Shown one piece after another: positions 22,291 to 31,865 of a DNA stretch of 64,000 nt. The DNA is taken from positions 186,001-250,000 of the forward strand of contig NZ_CP045303.1 of assembly GCF_009363155.1 (NCBI RefSeq). Reading direction: 5' to 3'. The stretch is from Azotobacter salinestris. Lineage in GTDB: Bacteria > Pseudomonadota > Gammaproteobacteria > Pseudomonadales > Pseudomonadaceae. The number at the start of each line of letters is the position of its first letter. Position 1 is the stretch's first letter. The notes beneath the pieces were generated by a model. It was given only the letters and a program-made list of their open reading frames with translations. It had not been told where the DNA came from and made no database searches. Position numbers and translations under genes: made by a program.

Positions 22291-23286
22291 TAGCAGGCAC
22301 AGTGCGTAGCTGGCCAGCACGGCAATCAGCAGCAGGATCTCGATGCGCCGCGGGCAGCGGCTTCGATGCAGCCCCAGGCCAAACCCCAGCCGATGGCTCT
22401 TCAGGTCGCGGAAGCCTTCCTCGACCTGCATGCGCCGCTTGTAGATCGCCACGACCTGCGCGGCATTCCACTGCTCCTCGGGCAGGTTGCTGGCCAGCAG
22501 CCAGGGCTCGCTTTCGCGCTGCGCGTTTTGCCGGCTGCGCTTGTCCCGGGCCACGGTTCCGGTGACGCGCCGGTGCTTGCGCCCCCGCGGCGCATGCTTC
22601 ACCGCGTAGAGTTGGGTGGACCAGGGCGCCGAGCGCGTCATCTCGAGGCAACCGAGCCGTTTCGGCGACGCCGAGGCCAGGGCGTACAGGCTTTTCACCG
22701 GCTGCCAGGGCTGCTCGCCAAATCGGCACAAGTCGCGATTGCGCACACGGCCGACGTAATGCCAGCCCATGGCTTCGATGGCCTGGAACCAGGGCCGCCG
22801 GAAGCCGGCATCGGTGACCAGGATGGGCGTGCACCCGGCCGGCAGCATCGCGGCGAGTGCCTCGAGCAGGCGTTTCTGGCAACGCGGGCAGCCCTCGCGC
22901 GGATGGACGACTTCACAGACCGGCAGCGAACGTCCGGCCAGCGGGATCGCGGCGCGCAGCAGGAACAACTTGCCGGCGGCATCGATCGGCGACCAGTCCA
23001 CCAGGATCGGCGGATGCTCGAGCGACCCCAGCAGGGCGCGGAGCATGGCCCAGTAGAACAACCCCCGCTCGGCCTGCAGCTGCCGGTTGCCGAGCAGGCG
23101 GTCGACCCGCTTGATGGCATGCTTGGGATAGGCCGAGCCGGGCAGGAAGCGCCCCAGCGCGGTCAGGCTCAGGCAGCGGCCTTGCAGCAGGGCGGCCACC
23201 GCGGCCATCAGGGCTTCGAGACGGCGGGCATGGATCGTGAGGAGTGCCTTGGCGAAGGCATCGTGCAAGAATTGGACGGTCTGCAT
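22291..23286 (-). pseudogene. IS4-family transposase, truncated by IS630 insertion
   Basis: From the start at 23286 (MQTVQFLHDAFAKALL) about 332 residues of an IS4-type transposase remain: ILVDWSPIDAAG (D), PILVTDAGFRRPWF (D) and YKRRMQVEEGFRDLKSHRLG (Y...E...R...K, the YREK signature). After VLASYALCLL the frame runs into the IS630 end. What lies beyond the IS630 (21130-21239) does not clearly code the missing C-terminus. Inactive. Confidence 0.85.
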
Positions 23287-23498
23287 GGGTATGGGGACAT
23301 CGGTCAGTTTGGCGACAACCAACGTGCCCGCCCATGCAGGCCTCTTCAAGCCATACCCATTTGATTTTTCTGGAAAATTTCTGGGGATCACTCAGGCCCG
23401 GGGCGCAGCAACCCAAGCGGGCCACTGCGGGGCGCACGATAGGGATTTCGCTGGCCCGTAGTAGGGTGTGGGGATTGATCTGCGATGGAGTTCGACCG

Positions 23499-23939
23499 AT
23501 GACCGAGGAAATGCTCGCCGCTTGGTACACCCTGAACGCTGCTGCTGCGCGCTTACAACGCACGCCGGCCAGCAGGCTCTCTGCTGCGCTGGAGGGGTTG
23601 GAGAGCGCGCGCCTTGCGTTCCGTGCGCTGGTCGAGGCCTCGCTGCCCAAGCCGCCGGCCGAGAAGTCGCCGCTGCACGCCCACGACTACGAGGACGCGC
23701 CGGCGTGGGCCACGCACATCCTGGAGGGCTTCCCGAGCGACGGAATCTACGTCTATGCCCGCTGGGACCAGGATGGCGAGTGCTATCGAGGTTCCCCGCA
23801 CGAGCGGCACACGTCGATCAGCTCGTTCGCCATGGTCGGAGGCGACACGGATGGGGACGAGGAGGACTGTGGCTGGCAGGTGGTATCAGCGCGGGGGCAG
23901 GCCTTACCGATAGGCGAGCGCCGGGCCGATCAGCCCTGA
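23499..23939 (+). CDS. Hypothetical protein, 146 aa
   Basis: Starts MTEEMLAAWYTLNAAAARLQ and has a helical N-terminus, then DYEDAPAWATHILEGFPSDG and an acidic C-terminal region (GGDTDGDEEDCGW). I do not recognise the family. Similar small acidic proteins are common on integrative elements. The ATG at 23499 was chosen because upstream sequence belongs to the IS4 flank. Confidence 0.5.
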   Translation: MTEEMLAAWYTLNAAAARLQRTPASRLSAALEGLESARLAFRALVEASLPKPPAEKSPLHAHDYEDAPAWATHILEGFPSDGIYVYARWDQDGECYRGSPHERHTSISSFAMVGGDTDGDEEDCGWQVVSARGQALPIGERRADQP

Positions 23940-24080
23940 GAGACGCCTGCTGGCGCTTATCCCCAGCAGGAAAAACGGTTGCGAGAAAATCCGCCTCGCC
24001 TTCAAGGTAGCGCTGCTATAGATGCGGGTCTGCTGCTATGATGTAGAAACATGCCTACATTGACGTTAGAGGAGCAGACT

Positions 24081-24332
24081 ATGCCGACGACCATTTCTAG
24101 CCGGGAGTTCAATCACGACACCAGCCGGGCAAAGAAGGCCGCGCTGACCGGGCCTGTGTTCATCACAGATCGCGGGAAACCGGCTCACGTTCTGCTGTGC
24201 ATCGAAGAATATCAGCGACTGACCGGCAGCCAACCCAGCATCATCGACGTCCTGGCAATGCCCGTGGGAGAGGATGTGGAGTTTGAAGCCCCGCGCGCCA
24301 CGATCAAGACGAAGCCGGTGGATTTTTCTTGA
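24081..24332 (+). CDS. Phd/YefM-type antitoxin
   Basis: 83-aa antitoxin of the Phd/YefM family from the ATG at 24081 (MPTTISSREFNHDTSRAKKA); an upstream ATG at 24051 is in frame. The N-terminal DNA-binding part is typical (FITDRGKPAHVLLCIEEYQRL), with a C-terminal tail that would wrap the toxin. Such pairs repress their own promoter. It overlaps the toxin gene by one base (TGATG). Confidence 0.85.
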   Translation: MPTTISSREFNHDTSRAKKAALTGPVFITDRGKPAHVLLCIEEYQRLTGSQPSIIDVLAMPVGEDVEFEAPRATIKTKPVDFS

Positions 24333-24754
24333 TGTTCTTGCTCGATACCAATGTTGTCTCCGAGCTGCGCAAGGCCAAGCAGGGCAAGGCCGATACCGGT
24401 GTTGTCGCTTGGGCGCAAAGCGTTCAGGTCGGGGAGTTGTACCTGTCGGCTATCTCCGTGATGGAGTTGGAAACCGGAGTATTGCTGCGTGAACGAAAGG
24501 ATGCAGCTCAAGGGGCGCTTCTGCGAGCGTGGCTCGATCAGCACGTCCTTCCTGGGTTTGCTGGACGCATTCTGGCAGTGGATACCGCCGTGGCTCTCCG
24601 GTGCGCGAGGCTGCATGTGCCGGATCAGAAGAGTGAGCGCGATGCGCTTATTGCCGCGACGGCGCTCGTTCACAGCATGACGGTCGTGACCCGGAATGTG
24701 GCGGATTTTGAGCTGACCGGTGTGTCAATCCTCAACCCTTGGAGCCAGCAGTGA
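24332..24754 (+). CDS. PIN-domain toxin (VapC/FitB-like)
   Basis: 140-aa PIN ribonuclease. Acidic active-site residues are present: D in MFLLDTNVVSELRK, E in ISVMELETGV, D in KSERDALIAATAL and D in TRNVADFELTGV. It pairs with the Phd-type antitoxin by overlapping start and stop codons. Intact; it probably acts as an addiction module for the surrounding mobile DNA. Confidence 0.87.
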   Translation: MFLLDTNVVSELRKAKQGKADTGVVAWAQSVQVGELYLSAISVMELETGVLLRERKDAAQGALLRAWLDQHVLPGFAGRILAVDTAVALRCARLHVPDQKSERDALIAATALVHSMTVVTRNVADFELTGVSILNPWSQQ

Positions 24755-24836
24755 TGGTAGTTGTAGAGCGTGGACTGGTGCTCGTCCAGGTTCTGGTCGA
24801 GGCGAGAGCCCAGCTCCAAAACGATAGGAAATCCGC

Positions 24837-25018
24837 ATGACCCGCCCGCTTTCGATCATCCTGGCCGATGCCTTCGACTATGCCGCGAGGGCCGTTTTCG
24901 AGGCTCCGCAGGCGCATGAGCATTATGGTCTTCCTGCCCCAAGCACATGGGATAACTGGGTGTACTGGTGGCGTGGCTTCGCTGCTGGCTTGGCCGGTGA
25001 TTATGAGTCAACGCCACT
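24837..25018 (+). pseudogene. Hypothetical protein, truncated by IS5 fragment
   Basis: An open frame starts MTRPLSIILADAFDYAARAV and continues through STWDNWVYWWRGFAAGLAGD. Near 25010-25018 it runs into antisense IS5-type sequence and ends 10 codons later. The start is plausible but the 3' end is lost. The family is unknown. Confidence 0.45.
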
Positions 25019-25143
25019 GATTGCCCGTCCAACGCCTGGAAAACCTTGAGCCACTTGCCGGCCGACGGCCACGCGTTGAAGCGCTTGTAGACCGAGTTCC
25101 AGCTTCCGAAGGCGCTGGGCCGGTCTCTCCAGGGGCAGCCCAC
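25010..25143 (-). mobile_element. IS5-family transposase remnant
   Basis: The minus strand codes GCPWRDRPSAFGSWNSVYKR followed by FNAWPSAGKWLKVFQALDGQ, the conserved N-terminal middle part of a short IS5-type transposase different from the copies elsewhere in the window. Only about 130 bp survive, without termini. Confidence 0.7.
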
Positions 25144-25149
25144 ACCTCC

Positions 25150-25269
25150 CGATTCGCACGATTGGCTCCTGGGGATTCTGAATTCGCCGACGGTATCTCA
25201 ATAACGCGACAGTACCACTCCAACACACAAGACTATCGTTTGACGGCCGGCGCCCAGTGGAACTTTTAA
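25150..25269 (+). pseudogene. C-terminal fragment of an outer-membrane beta-barrel protein
   Basis: The frame reads ITRQYHSNTQDYRLTAGAQW-NF then stop. Alternating polar/hydrophobic residues and a terminal phenylalanine are the signature of the last strand of outer-membrane porins. It could be the displaced C-terminus of the porin whose N-terminus is at 19915-20882, but no overlap proves it. Confidence 0.45.
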
Positions 25270-26276
25270 GGCGCGGTGGTGGCCATCCGTTGCGGTGGCG
25301 CCTTGCGCCACGCAACGGGCAGCATCAGGTCGAATCGCTGGATCCCGCCGGCATTGCGCCACGGCGCCTCGTGATAGAGCTCATAGGCGCACGTGAGCTC
25401 CATCCGGAGTTCGTCGGCCATCGTTGGCAGCCACGCGGTACTCAGTACCCGATAAGTTGAAAAAATCCAGTTGTATGGTGCGTGATGCTCGAGCGTTCCA
25501 TAGGTACCTAGATTAAACGACAAGCGCGCCAACGCTGAGCGAGGCCGGTCGTGATCGCGCGTGACGATCGCGCAGTCATAGCGGATGAAGTCATTGTTCA
25601 CGATCTCCGGACTGTCGTACGCGATGCCGACCGCCTGGAACTGCTCGGGCGTGATGTTCTCCTTACGCAGGTAGTCCGCGAAGTGCTGCCAATGCGCCTC
25701 CACATTGGCATACGGGCCATAGAAGCGCATCGCAAGCAACGGTATCTCCCCCCACTCGAGCACCCGGATCTGCCCGACGCGTTCCAACTCCTCGGCGGTC
25801 GGCACGCTCACCGACTGTCGCGCATGCCGGCGGTACTCGGACGGTACGCGACCAAACTGGGCATAGAACCCTCTGACGAACGCTTCGTGGCTCGCGTAGC
25901 CCGCCATGAACGCGATATCGACCACCGATCTATCGGTGATCCACAGGTGCAACGCGGCGTGATCAAGTTTGACCCGGCGGCGGTATGCTGAAGGGGACTC
26001 TCCCATTATTTTCTTGAAATAGCGCTGGAAATGATGCGGACTTAGGCTAGCGCTGGTAGCGACGTCTTCGAGACGCATCGACCCGTCAAGCGGTTTCTCC
26101 ATGAAGCGCACTGCCTTAACCACACGCCAGTCGTCGAGTACCGCCGGCAAAGCGCGGCGCGGACGCGGCTGCATACGGGGACCTGCCTGCGGACACGAGT
26201 ACAGCAGCTTCGTCTCATCCTCAATAAGCTCGCGTTCGTGGTCAGGATCGGTAACAGTTACAGAGCGGATTGGCAT
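25266..26276 (-). CDS. AraC-family regulator with GyrI-like ligand domain
   Basis: 336-aa regulator. An N-terminal AraC-type double helix-turn-helix spans roughly residues 50-155 (MRLEDVATSASLSPHHFQRY, then AFMAGYASHEAFVRGFYAQF), followed by a C-terminal GyrI-like/effector-binding domain. This order (HTH first) matches the Rob/TetD-like subgroup. Its stop codon overlaps the end of the porin fragment on the other strand. The target is unknown; it may regulate the degraded aromatic locus. Confidence 0.85.
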   Translation of the reverse strand: MPIRSVTVTDPDHERELIEDETKLLYSCPQAGPRMQPRPRRALPAVLDDWRVVKAVRFMEKPLDGSMRLEDVATSASLSPHHFQRYFKKIMGESPSAYRRRVKLDHAALHLWITDRSVVDIAFMAGYASHEAFVRGFYAQFGRVPSEYRRHARQSVSVPTAEELERVGQIRVLEWGEIPLLAMRFYGPYANVEAHWQHFADYLRKENITPEQFQAVGIAYDSPEIVNNDFIRYDCAIVTRDHDRPRSALARLSFNLGTYGTLEHHAPYNWIFSTYRVLSTAWLPTMADELRMELTCAYELYHEAPWRNAGGIQRFDLMLPVAWRKAPPQRMATTAP

Positions 26277-26352
26277 GGGTGCTCAGCCTAGAACATGGAT
26301 TGGGCTGGATTATCGCTCATTCGAATGTCAGAGGTGAGTCGCCGGGGCGCTC

Positions 26353-27195
26353 TTGCTCCCTTCCGGCCCAACCGCAACCTTCCGCCCGTGCGGTCCTGGC
26401 CTGCGTGAGTTTTGGGTGCACCAACAAGGATCTGTCGCAATAGCGCCGTCTGGTAAGCTGAGCTTTCGAGGCGGAACAGGCCGAGACGCCGATGCCCCTG
26501 CTCAACCCAGCGCTAACTCGCGTGCTCAAGCACGTTTGCAATATCCGCTTGAGGTCATGCTCACCTGCGTGCGCGGGTACGTCGCCTACCCCCTGAGCCC
26601 GCGGCACCTCGAAGCCATGGTGGCCGAGCGCGGCGTGTCGGTCGACCATTCGACGCTGCATCGCTGGGCACTCAAGCGGCTACCCGCGCTGGAAAAGACG
26701 TTTTATCGACGTCAGCAGGCGGTCGGCACGAGTTGGCGCATGGACGAGACCTACATCAAGGTCCGCGGGCCATGGAAGCACTGGTACCGGGCCGTCGATA
26801 TAGCAGGCAACACTGTAGACGTTCTGCTCCGCGCCAAGCGCGACAAGGCAGCCGCTCGACGCTTCTTGGCTCGTGCAATCGCTCGCCACGGTGAGCCAGA
26901 GACCATAACGATCGACAAAAGCGGGGCGAACAGGGCCGTGCTGCAGGCCATCAATACTGAGCGCGAAACACCTATCCAGATACGCCAGGCCAAGTACCTG
27001 AACAACCTCGTCGAGCAGGCCTCTCGAGCGATCAAGCGGACTGTTCGGCCCATGCTCGGCTTCAAGCGCTTCCGCTGCGTCCGCTTCATCCTGGCCGGGA
27101 TTGAAATCATGCACGCCATTGCCAAAGGACAAATGCACTTCGAGGGCAGCATTCGCCCCTCGCCCGCGCAGCAATTTTATTCTTTGGCAGGATAA
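26353..27195 (+). CDS. IS6-family transposase
   Basis: DDE transposase of the IS6/IS26 family. YPLSPRHLEAMVAERGVSVDHSTL is the family helix region, SWRMDETYIKV gives the first D, TITIDKSGAN the second and YLNNLVEQASRAIKR the E. The usual VEQDHR is VEQASR here, a change next to the catalytic glutamate that could reduce activity. The coding start is uncertain; homology begins near 26540. Clear terminal inverted repeats were not found, so it may be a decayed copy. Confidence 0.8.
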   Translation: MLPSGPTATFRPCGPGLREFWVHQQGSVAIAPSGKLSFRGGTGRDADAPAQPSANSRAQARLQYPLEVMLTCVRGYVAYPLSPRHLEAMVAERGVSVDHSTLHRWALKRLPALEKTFYRRQQAVGTSWRMDETYIKVRGPWKHWYRAVDIAGNTVDVLLRAKRDKAAARRFLARAIARHGEPETITIDKSGANRAVLQAINTERETPIQIRQAKYLNNLVEQASRAIKRTVRPMLGFKRFRCVRFILAGIEIMHAIAKGQMHFEGSIRPSPAQQFYSLAG

Positions 27196-28165
27196 ACCCA
27201 GAGCGCCATGTCCCTTCTGGGCTCTCGGTCGTTCTTATTGGGACAGAGCCGGCCTTGGTATCTTCCGGCGCGAATCGCATGAATTATCAAGGTCGATCCG
27301 ATATGGCTTGCTACATTCAATGCGAGGAGAGCAAAGGAGAACATCGAGCGCCTCATTGGCACAACGGCATGACGAGCCCTTCCGATTCCGAGCTTAACCG
27401 CCGCTAGGAGCGACGAATCTCATAGTCGTACCACTGTACCGAGTCGCGAGAACGCCCCATTCCCTCCTCCAGCCGTTTTCCTTTTGAGCCGAAGCCGGCT
27501 CGGCCAGCAGCTACACATGCTAAGAGTACTTTTGCCAAGGAGAGACACTAAGGATAGTAAATTTCCCTCAATCGTAAATCACGCAGCTCGTTCCTTTGGT
27601 GGGTTGCCAGACCGCGCCCTCTCATTCTGCAGGTGATCGCGATTGGCGACGACCGTCAATTTGACGGTTACGCATGGCAGGCCCGCTCGAGCGCTTGGAT
27701 GATCCAAAACTACAACGCTCTCGCTTTTGCCAAGGCACGGTCACACGGACAGATAGAACTAGTGTGGTGAATCTCAAGTTTGATTAATTATTGTTCTTAG
27801 TTTTGCTGCGGTGTTACACAATCTGAACGGCTGAACGTCCTGTATTTATGGCTATGCTTGCCGTCGAGCTGAATTATTAATCGGCAGCACGAAAAGACAA
27901 ACACGAAGCACTCGCAAGTTATCTTAAAAGAAAATATTTTGCTGCATGAGTGTCCTATTGAATTGCCGGAGCAATATTCAGCACCACGATAGATCAGACT
28001 TATGCTTTTAATTGAGACTCACCACGCTAGGGGTATCTCTTTGGGGAAGAAGGGGCTTTTTCAGAGTTTCCCTAAGCAATAGTTTTCCGGTTGGTCTACA
28101 ACAAGCCGATAGCGGGGGATCTTGGAGGAAATCTTCCAACTCGGCAGCGCTTCAGACAGAAGCAC
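27196..28165. other. Gene-free, increasingly A/T-rich stretch
   Basis: No convincing gene. 27196-27420 looks like decayed mobile DNA. From about 27770 the sequence becomes clearly A/T-rich and unlike its surroundings. At 27953-27981 there is a copy of a motif (CCTATTGAATTGCCGGAGC) that recurs at 43482 and, inverted, at 43388. Confidence 0.5.
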
Positions 28166-28263
28166 AGAGTAGCTGGGATTCTCCCAGCCGCTGGTATCCT
28201 TGGCGCATCACACTACGAGGAGGCCAGCCTATGAAGCTCACCCAACTTCACTTGTTATCTTGG
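28165..28263 (+). pseudogene. Leader plus decayed start of a gene homologous to 32072
   Basis: The segment GGGATTCTCCCAGCCGCTGG through an AGGAGGCC ribosome-binding site and ATGAAGCTCACCCAACTTCA parallels 32016-32100, which precedes the intact gene at 32072. Here the frame after the ATG codes only MKLTQLHLLSW and stops at 28265. It is therefore a decayed paralogous copy with its upstream leader preserved, directly before the MACPF gene. Confidence 0.55.
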
Positions 28264-28349
28264 TAGCGTTGCTTTAAAGGTAAATGTGCCCTACAGACGG
28301 TTATTATGCAGGGCCAAAAGTTTGTTTTAATTCATTATAGGTAAAAACT

Positions 28350-30059
28350 ATGCAAACCCTTCCGGGCGCCGGACTTCTTGGGTTCGGTTTCAACATTCTC
28401 GGCTCCTATGACGTCTCATCCGCGACCAAGGCTATCCTGGTTCCACCCAGCGGAAATGGCTCAACCTACACGGACCCGTTCTCCAAGCAGCAATACACTG
28501 TGCCGAACAATGTCGTGATTGCCGAGGGAAGCGGAGACCACACTCAATCGGCCCAGGTCGTTGTTACGCGCACGCAGCAACAATTTCAGAGCTCCTTCGC
28601 GACTAAAGCGGGCGTCAGCGGCTCCTATCGCGGATTTTCCGGCGAGTTCCGTGCGGCATTCAGCGCCGAGGCTGTTAGCGAGAGCACCTTTTGGTACTGT
28701 TTGGCATCAGGGCGGTTCGAAACCTGGAGCGTTCTCCTGCAAGAGGTTTCCTCCCCGAACATCAGCCCCGACTTCTCTTCGGATCCTGATGTCCAAGCAA
28801 TGTTGGTGCAGACCAACTTCAACACCACCAACCAGCACCTTTTCTTCCGGGTTTTCCGGAAATGGGGAACCCACTTCATCGATCAGGTAACGGTGGGAGG
28901 AGAATTTAGCTATTTCACAGCGGCAAACACTGACTACTCGTCAGACGGCATGCAGGTTGAAGCGAATTTGAGCCTGGAGTTCGAGAGCCTCTTCGTGGAT
29001 GCTTCCGCGAAGTCGAGCCTCAGTTGGGATAAGCTTTCGAAACAGTGGGTTGAGAACCGCCGCACGTCCTGGTCTGCTTCGGGTGGTGACACCAGCCTTC
29101 TTCAAGCGGTCAGCCCCAGCCCAACCTTCAAAGACAACTTCGAACCTGCGTATCGGAAGTGGGTGGCGTCAATCACGGCCGCTCCTGCTATCATCGGATT
29201 TCGCTTATCCGATCTTTCCCAGCTCTTCTCTGGTGTATTGGAGCAGGCCGTAAGCGACGCTCTGAATGTCTATCTGAACCAGGGACTTTACCTTCAGGCG
29301 GAGTTCTCGCGAACAGGCTCCAATTATCCGTCTTCTTACAGCGGCCTTATACAAATCCGAAACCGGACAGTCCCAAGCAATCTTCCGCCTCAGACCAATC
29401 CTGACGACATGCGCATGCCTGGTGGGGCTCAAATTGCTGTGTTCGATCCCGACACCTTACAGTTGGTCGTGAATGCTGCTGCCTATAATGGCAATTGGCG
29501 AGAGAACGACCGGATATGGGATCATCTCCATGCGTCAGTTCAAGGCCTGTCCGACAAACCTTACATCGTCGCGCTGACAGTGTATTCCGTTCTTGCTACC
29601 ACGAATTTCCCGAACGCTCAAATGGCTTCGTGGCTTTCCGGTTATGGGGCAGCTATGCTTAACTGGAAGAAGTTGGCAACTATCCATTGCGGGGATGACT
29701 TCCAAGTGAATTATCTTCTTGTTGGCCAACAAGGAACCCAGCCTGGCCAAGCCGTCGAGAAGTTTACCACCAATATCGCTGTTCAGGTTGACTACCGAGG
29801 CTACACTCTTACCAACCTGTCCGTCCCTCTGATTCCGCCCTATGGCGGCGAGGGCCATTACACTATTGCGACGGCCACCGCGGACACGAACGATAATGCA
29901 ATCACTGCCGAACAGATCCAGCCTGTAGGTAATAACAACATGTGTTACTGGGATGTGGGATGGAAGCAGTGGTGGCTTCCGGGTGAAGAGACGTGCTTCG
30001 ACGGAACGGCACGAATCTGCATGCCTAATGGCCGATGGATGTTGAATGGGAACTGCTGA
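28350..30059 (+). CDS. MACPF-domain (perforin-like) pore-forming protein
   Basis: 569-aa protein with a membrane-attack-complex/perforin domain. The signature W-G-T-H-F-x6-G-G is visible in KWGTHFIDQVTVGG at about residues 171-184. Around it lie the two stretches expected to become transmembrane hairpins, rich in Ser, Thr, Phe and Ala (SYRGFSGEFRAAFSAEAVSE and the SLEFESLFVDASAKSSLSWD region). Residues about 340-569 form a separate beta-rich C-terminal domain with several cysteines (CYWDVGWKQWW, ETCFDGTARICM), likely for receptor binding. There is no evident N-terminal signal peptide. Bacterial relatives include insecticidal toxins. The downstream glycosyltransferase overlaps its last codons. 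Confidence 0.82.
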   Translation: MQTLPGAGLLGFGFNILGSYDVSSATKAILVPPSGNGSTYTDPFSKQQYTVPNNVVIAEGSGDHTQSAQVVVTRTQQQFQSSFATKAGVSGSYRGFSGEFRAAFSAEAVSESTFWYCLASGRFETWSVLLQEVSSPNISPDFSSDPDVQAMLVQTNFNTTNQHLFFRVFRKWGTHFIDQVTVGGEFSYFTAANTDYSSDGMQVEANLSLEFESLFVDASAKSSLSWDKLSKQWVENRRTSWSASGGDTSLLQAVSPSPTFKDNFEPAYRKWVASITAAPAIIGFRLSDLSQLFSGVLEQAVSDALNVYLNQGLYLQAEFSRTGSNYPSSYSGLIQIRNRTVPSNLPPQTNPDDMRMPGGAQIAVFDPDTLQLVVNAAAYNGNWRENDRIWDHLHASVQGLSDKPYIVALTVYSVLATTNFPNAQMASWLSGYGAAMLNWKKLATIHCGDDFQVNYLLVGQQGTQPGQAVEKFTTNIAVQVDYRGYTLTNLSVPLIPPYGGEGHYTIATATADTNDNAITAEQIQPVGNNNMCYWDVGWKQWWLPGEETCFDGTARICMPNGRWMLNGNC

Positions 30060-31308
30060 CCCAGGAAGAAGCAAGTGCGAGACGGCTAGGCCACTCCGCA
30101 AGCATCGCTTAAAGCTGCTTGCGGTCGGTCATGCGATGATACCCACCGGGTTCGCACGGGTGCTGCATAACCTCTTGCCGTGGCTGGCCGCTTATTTTGA
30201 GGTCCATCATTTCGGCCCAAACTATTCGGGTTCGGTCCCGGATCTTCCATGGCGGATCCACCCGAACCCGAATCCTCACGACGTGCACGGGGCTGAGGGG
30301 CTTCATGACCTGGTGAGCGAGGTCCAGCCGGACGTAATCCTACTTCTACAAGACCCTTGGATAGTGCCTGTTTATCTCGGAGCCATCCGGTCTTCCGGAG
30401 TAAGTGCGAGGACGGTTGTTTACTGCCCTGTCGATGCGCCGTTCATGGATCCAACTCCCCTTCATTGGGCACGTGAGGTGGATGGCATCGTCGCCTATAC
30501 AGAATTCGGCAAAAATACCTTGATTGAGGCTCTTAATTATTTGATGCCGAGCGGCGAGCAACCGCTCCTGTCTGTGATCCCGCACGGCACTGATACGGAG
30601 AGTTTCTATCCCACATGTGATGGTGTGCCAGCTCCCAATGCCATCAGTGGCCAAGCGGCCGACCTGAGGCGCGTACAGGCGCGTCGCGTCCTATACGGGA
30701 AAGACATGAGTGGGCAGTTCATCGTTTTGAACGCCAGCCGCAACCAGCCCCGTAAACGTTTGGATCTTACTATCGCCGGTTTTGCTCAGTTTGCAGCTGG
30801 CAAAGATGACGTCTGGCTCCACTTGCATACGGAGAGAAAGGGCCTAGGCTGCGATGTCGAGGCGATTGCGAAGACACATGGCATAGGTGATCGCCTCCTG
30901 TTGCCGCCTGCGGTAACCGACCATCCCGACCTGCGGGTGCGGGATCTAAACCTTCTCTACAATGCCTGCGACGTAGGGGTTAACACCGCCAGTGGAGAAG
31001 GCTGGGGCCTTGTGTCGTTCGAGCACGCCGCAACCGGTGCAGCACAGATCGTCCCGGGACATGGCGCCTGTTGCGAGCTTTGGTTTGGGTCAGCACTTCT
31101 GCTTGACGTCGGAAAGCGAGAGCCCATGGGATGCTTCCTGGAGGCAGCAGTAATCTCGCCCACTTCTCTCGCCAATGCTTTGGAGCGCCTATATTCAGAC
31201 AGAGGCCTGCGAGACAGGATGGCTCACGCTGCGTACGAAAACTCAACTGAAGACCGCCTGCTCTGGTCACGCATCGCGGAGCAGTGGGCGGCCTTCCTCC
31301 TCGCATGA
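30046..31308 (+). CDS. Glycosyltransferase, GT-B fold, GT4-like
   Basis: 420-aa glycosyltransferase. The N-terminal Rossmann-type half includes LKLLAVGHAMIPTGFARVL and DVILLLQDPW; the C-terminal donor-binding half has SRNQPRKRLDLTIAGFA, LHTERKGLGCD and the Ex7E motif in EGWGLVSFE. The proposed ATG at 30046 lies inside the MACPF gene, overlapping it by 14 bp, so the two may be translationally coupled; a start further in is possible. The tight coupling suggests that it modifies the MACPF protein or a surface glycan linked to its release, but this is inference. Confidence 0.75.
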   Translation: MGTADPGRSKCETARPLRKHRLKLLAVGHAMIPTGFARVLHNLLPWLAAYFEVHHFGPNYSGSVPDLPWRIHPNPNPHDVHGAEGLHDLVSEVQPDVILLLQDPWIVPVYLGAIRSSGVSARTVVYCPVDAPFMDPTPLHWAREVDGIVAYTEFGKNTLIEALNYLMPSGEQPLLSVIPHGTDTESFYPTCDGVPAPNAISGQAADLRRVQARRVLYGKDMSGQFIVLNASRNQPRKRLDLTIAGFAQFAAGKDDVWLHLHTERKGLGCDVEAIAKTHGIGDRLLLPPAVTDHPDLRVRDLNLLYNACDVGVNTASGEGWGLVSFEHAATGAAQIVPGHGACCELWFGSALLLDVGKREPMGCFLEAAVISPTSLANALERLYSDRGLRDRMAHAAYENSTEDRLLWSRIAEQWAAFLLA

Positions 31309-31469
31309 GGGCAGGACAATGTGGATAGCAATGGCTATTTCATCGCTAGGCTTGGTAGCGGTTCACAGAGAAAACTTGTTTGGGGCCAGTGTGTCGGCGT
31401 TGCTGGCGCCGCCCTGTTGCCGGCGGCACGCGCTGCACTGATCCGGGTTGGCCTCAGCCCGCCCAGCTT

Positions 31470-31865
31470 TCAAGCGTGAGTGGCTTTCTGCTTCTGGCTA
31501 TCCATTCGTTCGATTTCGGCCAGAAGCAGGGCGGCCGCCTTGACGAGGGCACTGCGGGCGTCGCCCGGTTTCCAGCAACCCAGATTCCAAGGCCAGGCGT
31601 GGTCTGGCTCGCACTTGCGAAGGCCGAGCACCTGACGCTGCGCGAAAAGCGCATAGCAGGCTGCAGCGGCCGGAAACTCGCCCAGATCGTACTGGCTGTC
31701 GTGCTCCAGCGAAAATCCCTCGACCTCGATCTGCCGGCGTCGCTCGGCAAGCACGTCGCGGGCGGCCGCGGTCAGCTCGGCCTGCTCCTCACCTGGGCTC
31801 GACACTGGGTACTCGTGCTGTTTCAGCACCCGCAGCGGCTGGACCTGTTCATCAACAATCGCCAT
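31470..31865 (-). CDS. Phage/integrative-element protein of the ERQRQxxxEG type
   Basis: 131 aa from the ATG at 31865 (MAIVDEQVQPLRVLKQHEYP; GGGGATATGC upstream). LAERRRQIEVEGFSLEHDSQ with AAAACYALFAQ and WPWNLGCWKPGDARSALVKA then AALLLAEIERMD is a pattern well known from phage and genomic-island proteins of unknown function. A decayed partial copy lies at 36695-36810. Confidence 0.65.
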   Translation of the reverse strand: MAIVDEQVQPLRVLKQHEYPVSSPGEEQAELTAAARDVLAERRRQIEVEGFSLEHDSQYDLGEFPAAAACYALFAQRQVLGLRKCEPDHAWPWNLGCWKPGDARSALVKAAALLLAEIERMDSQKQKATHA

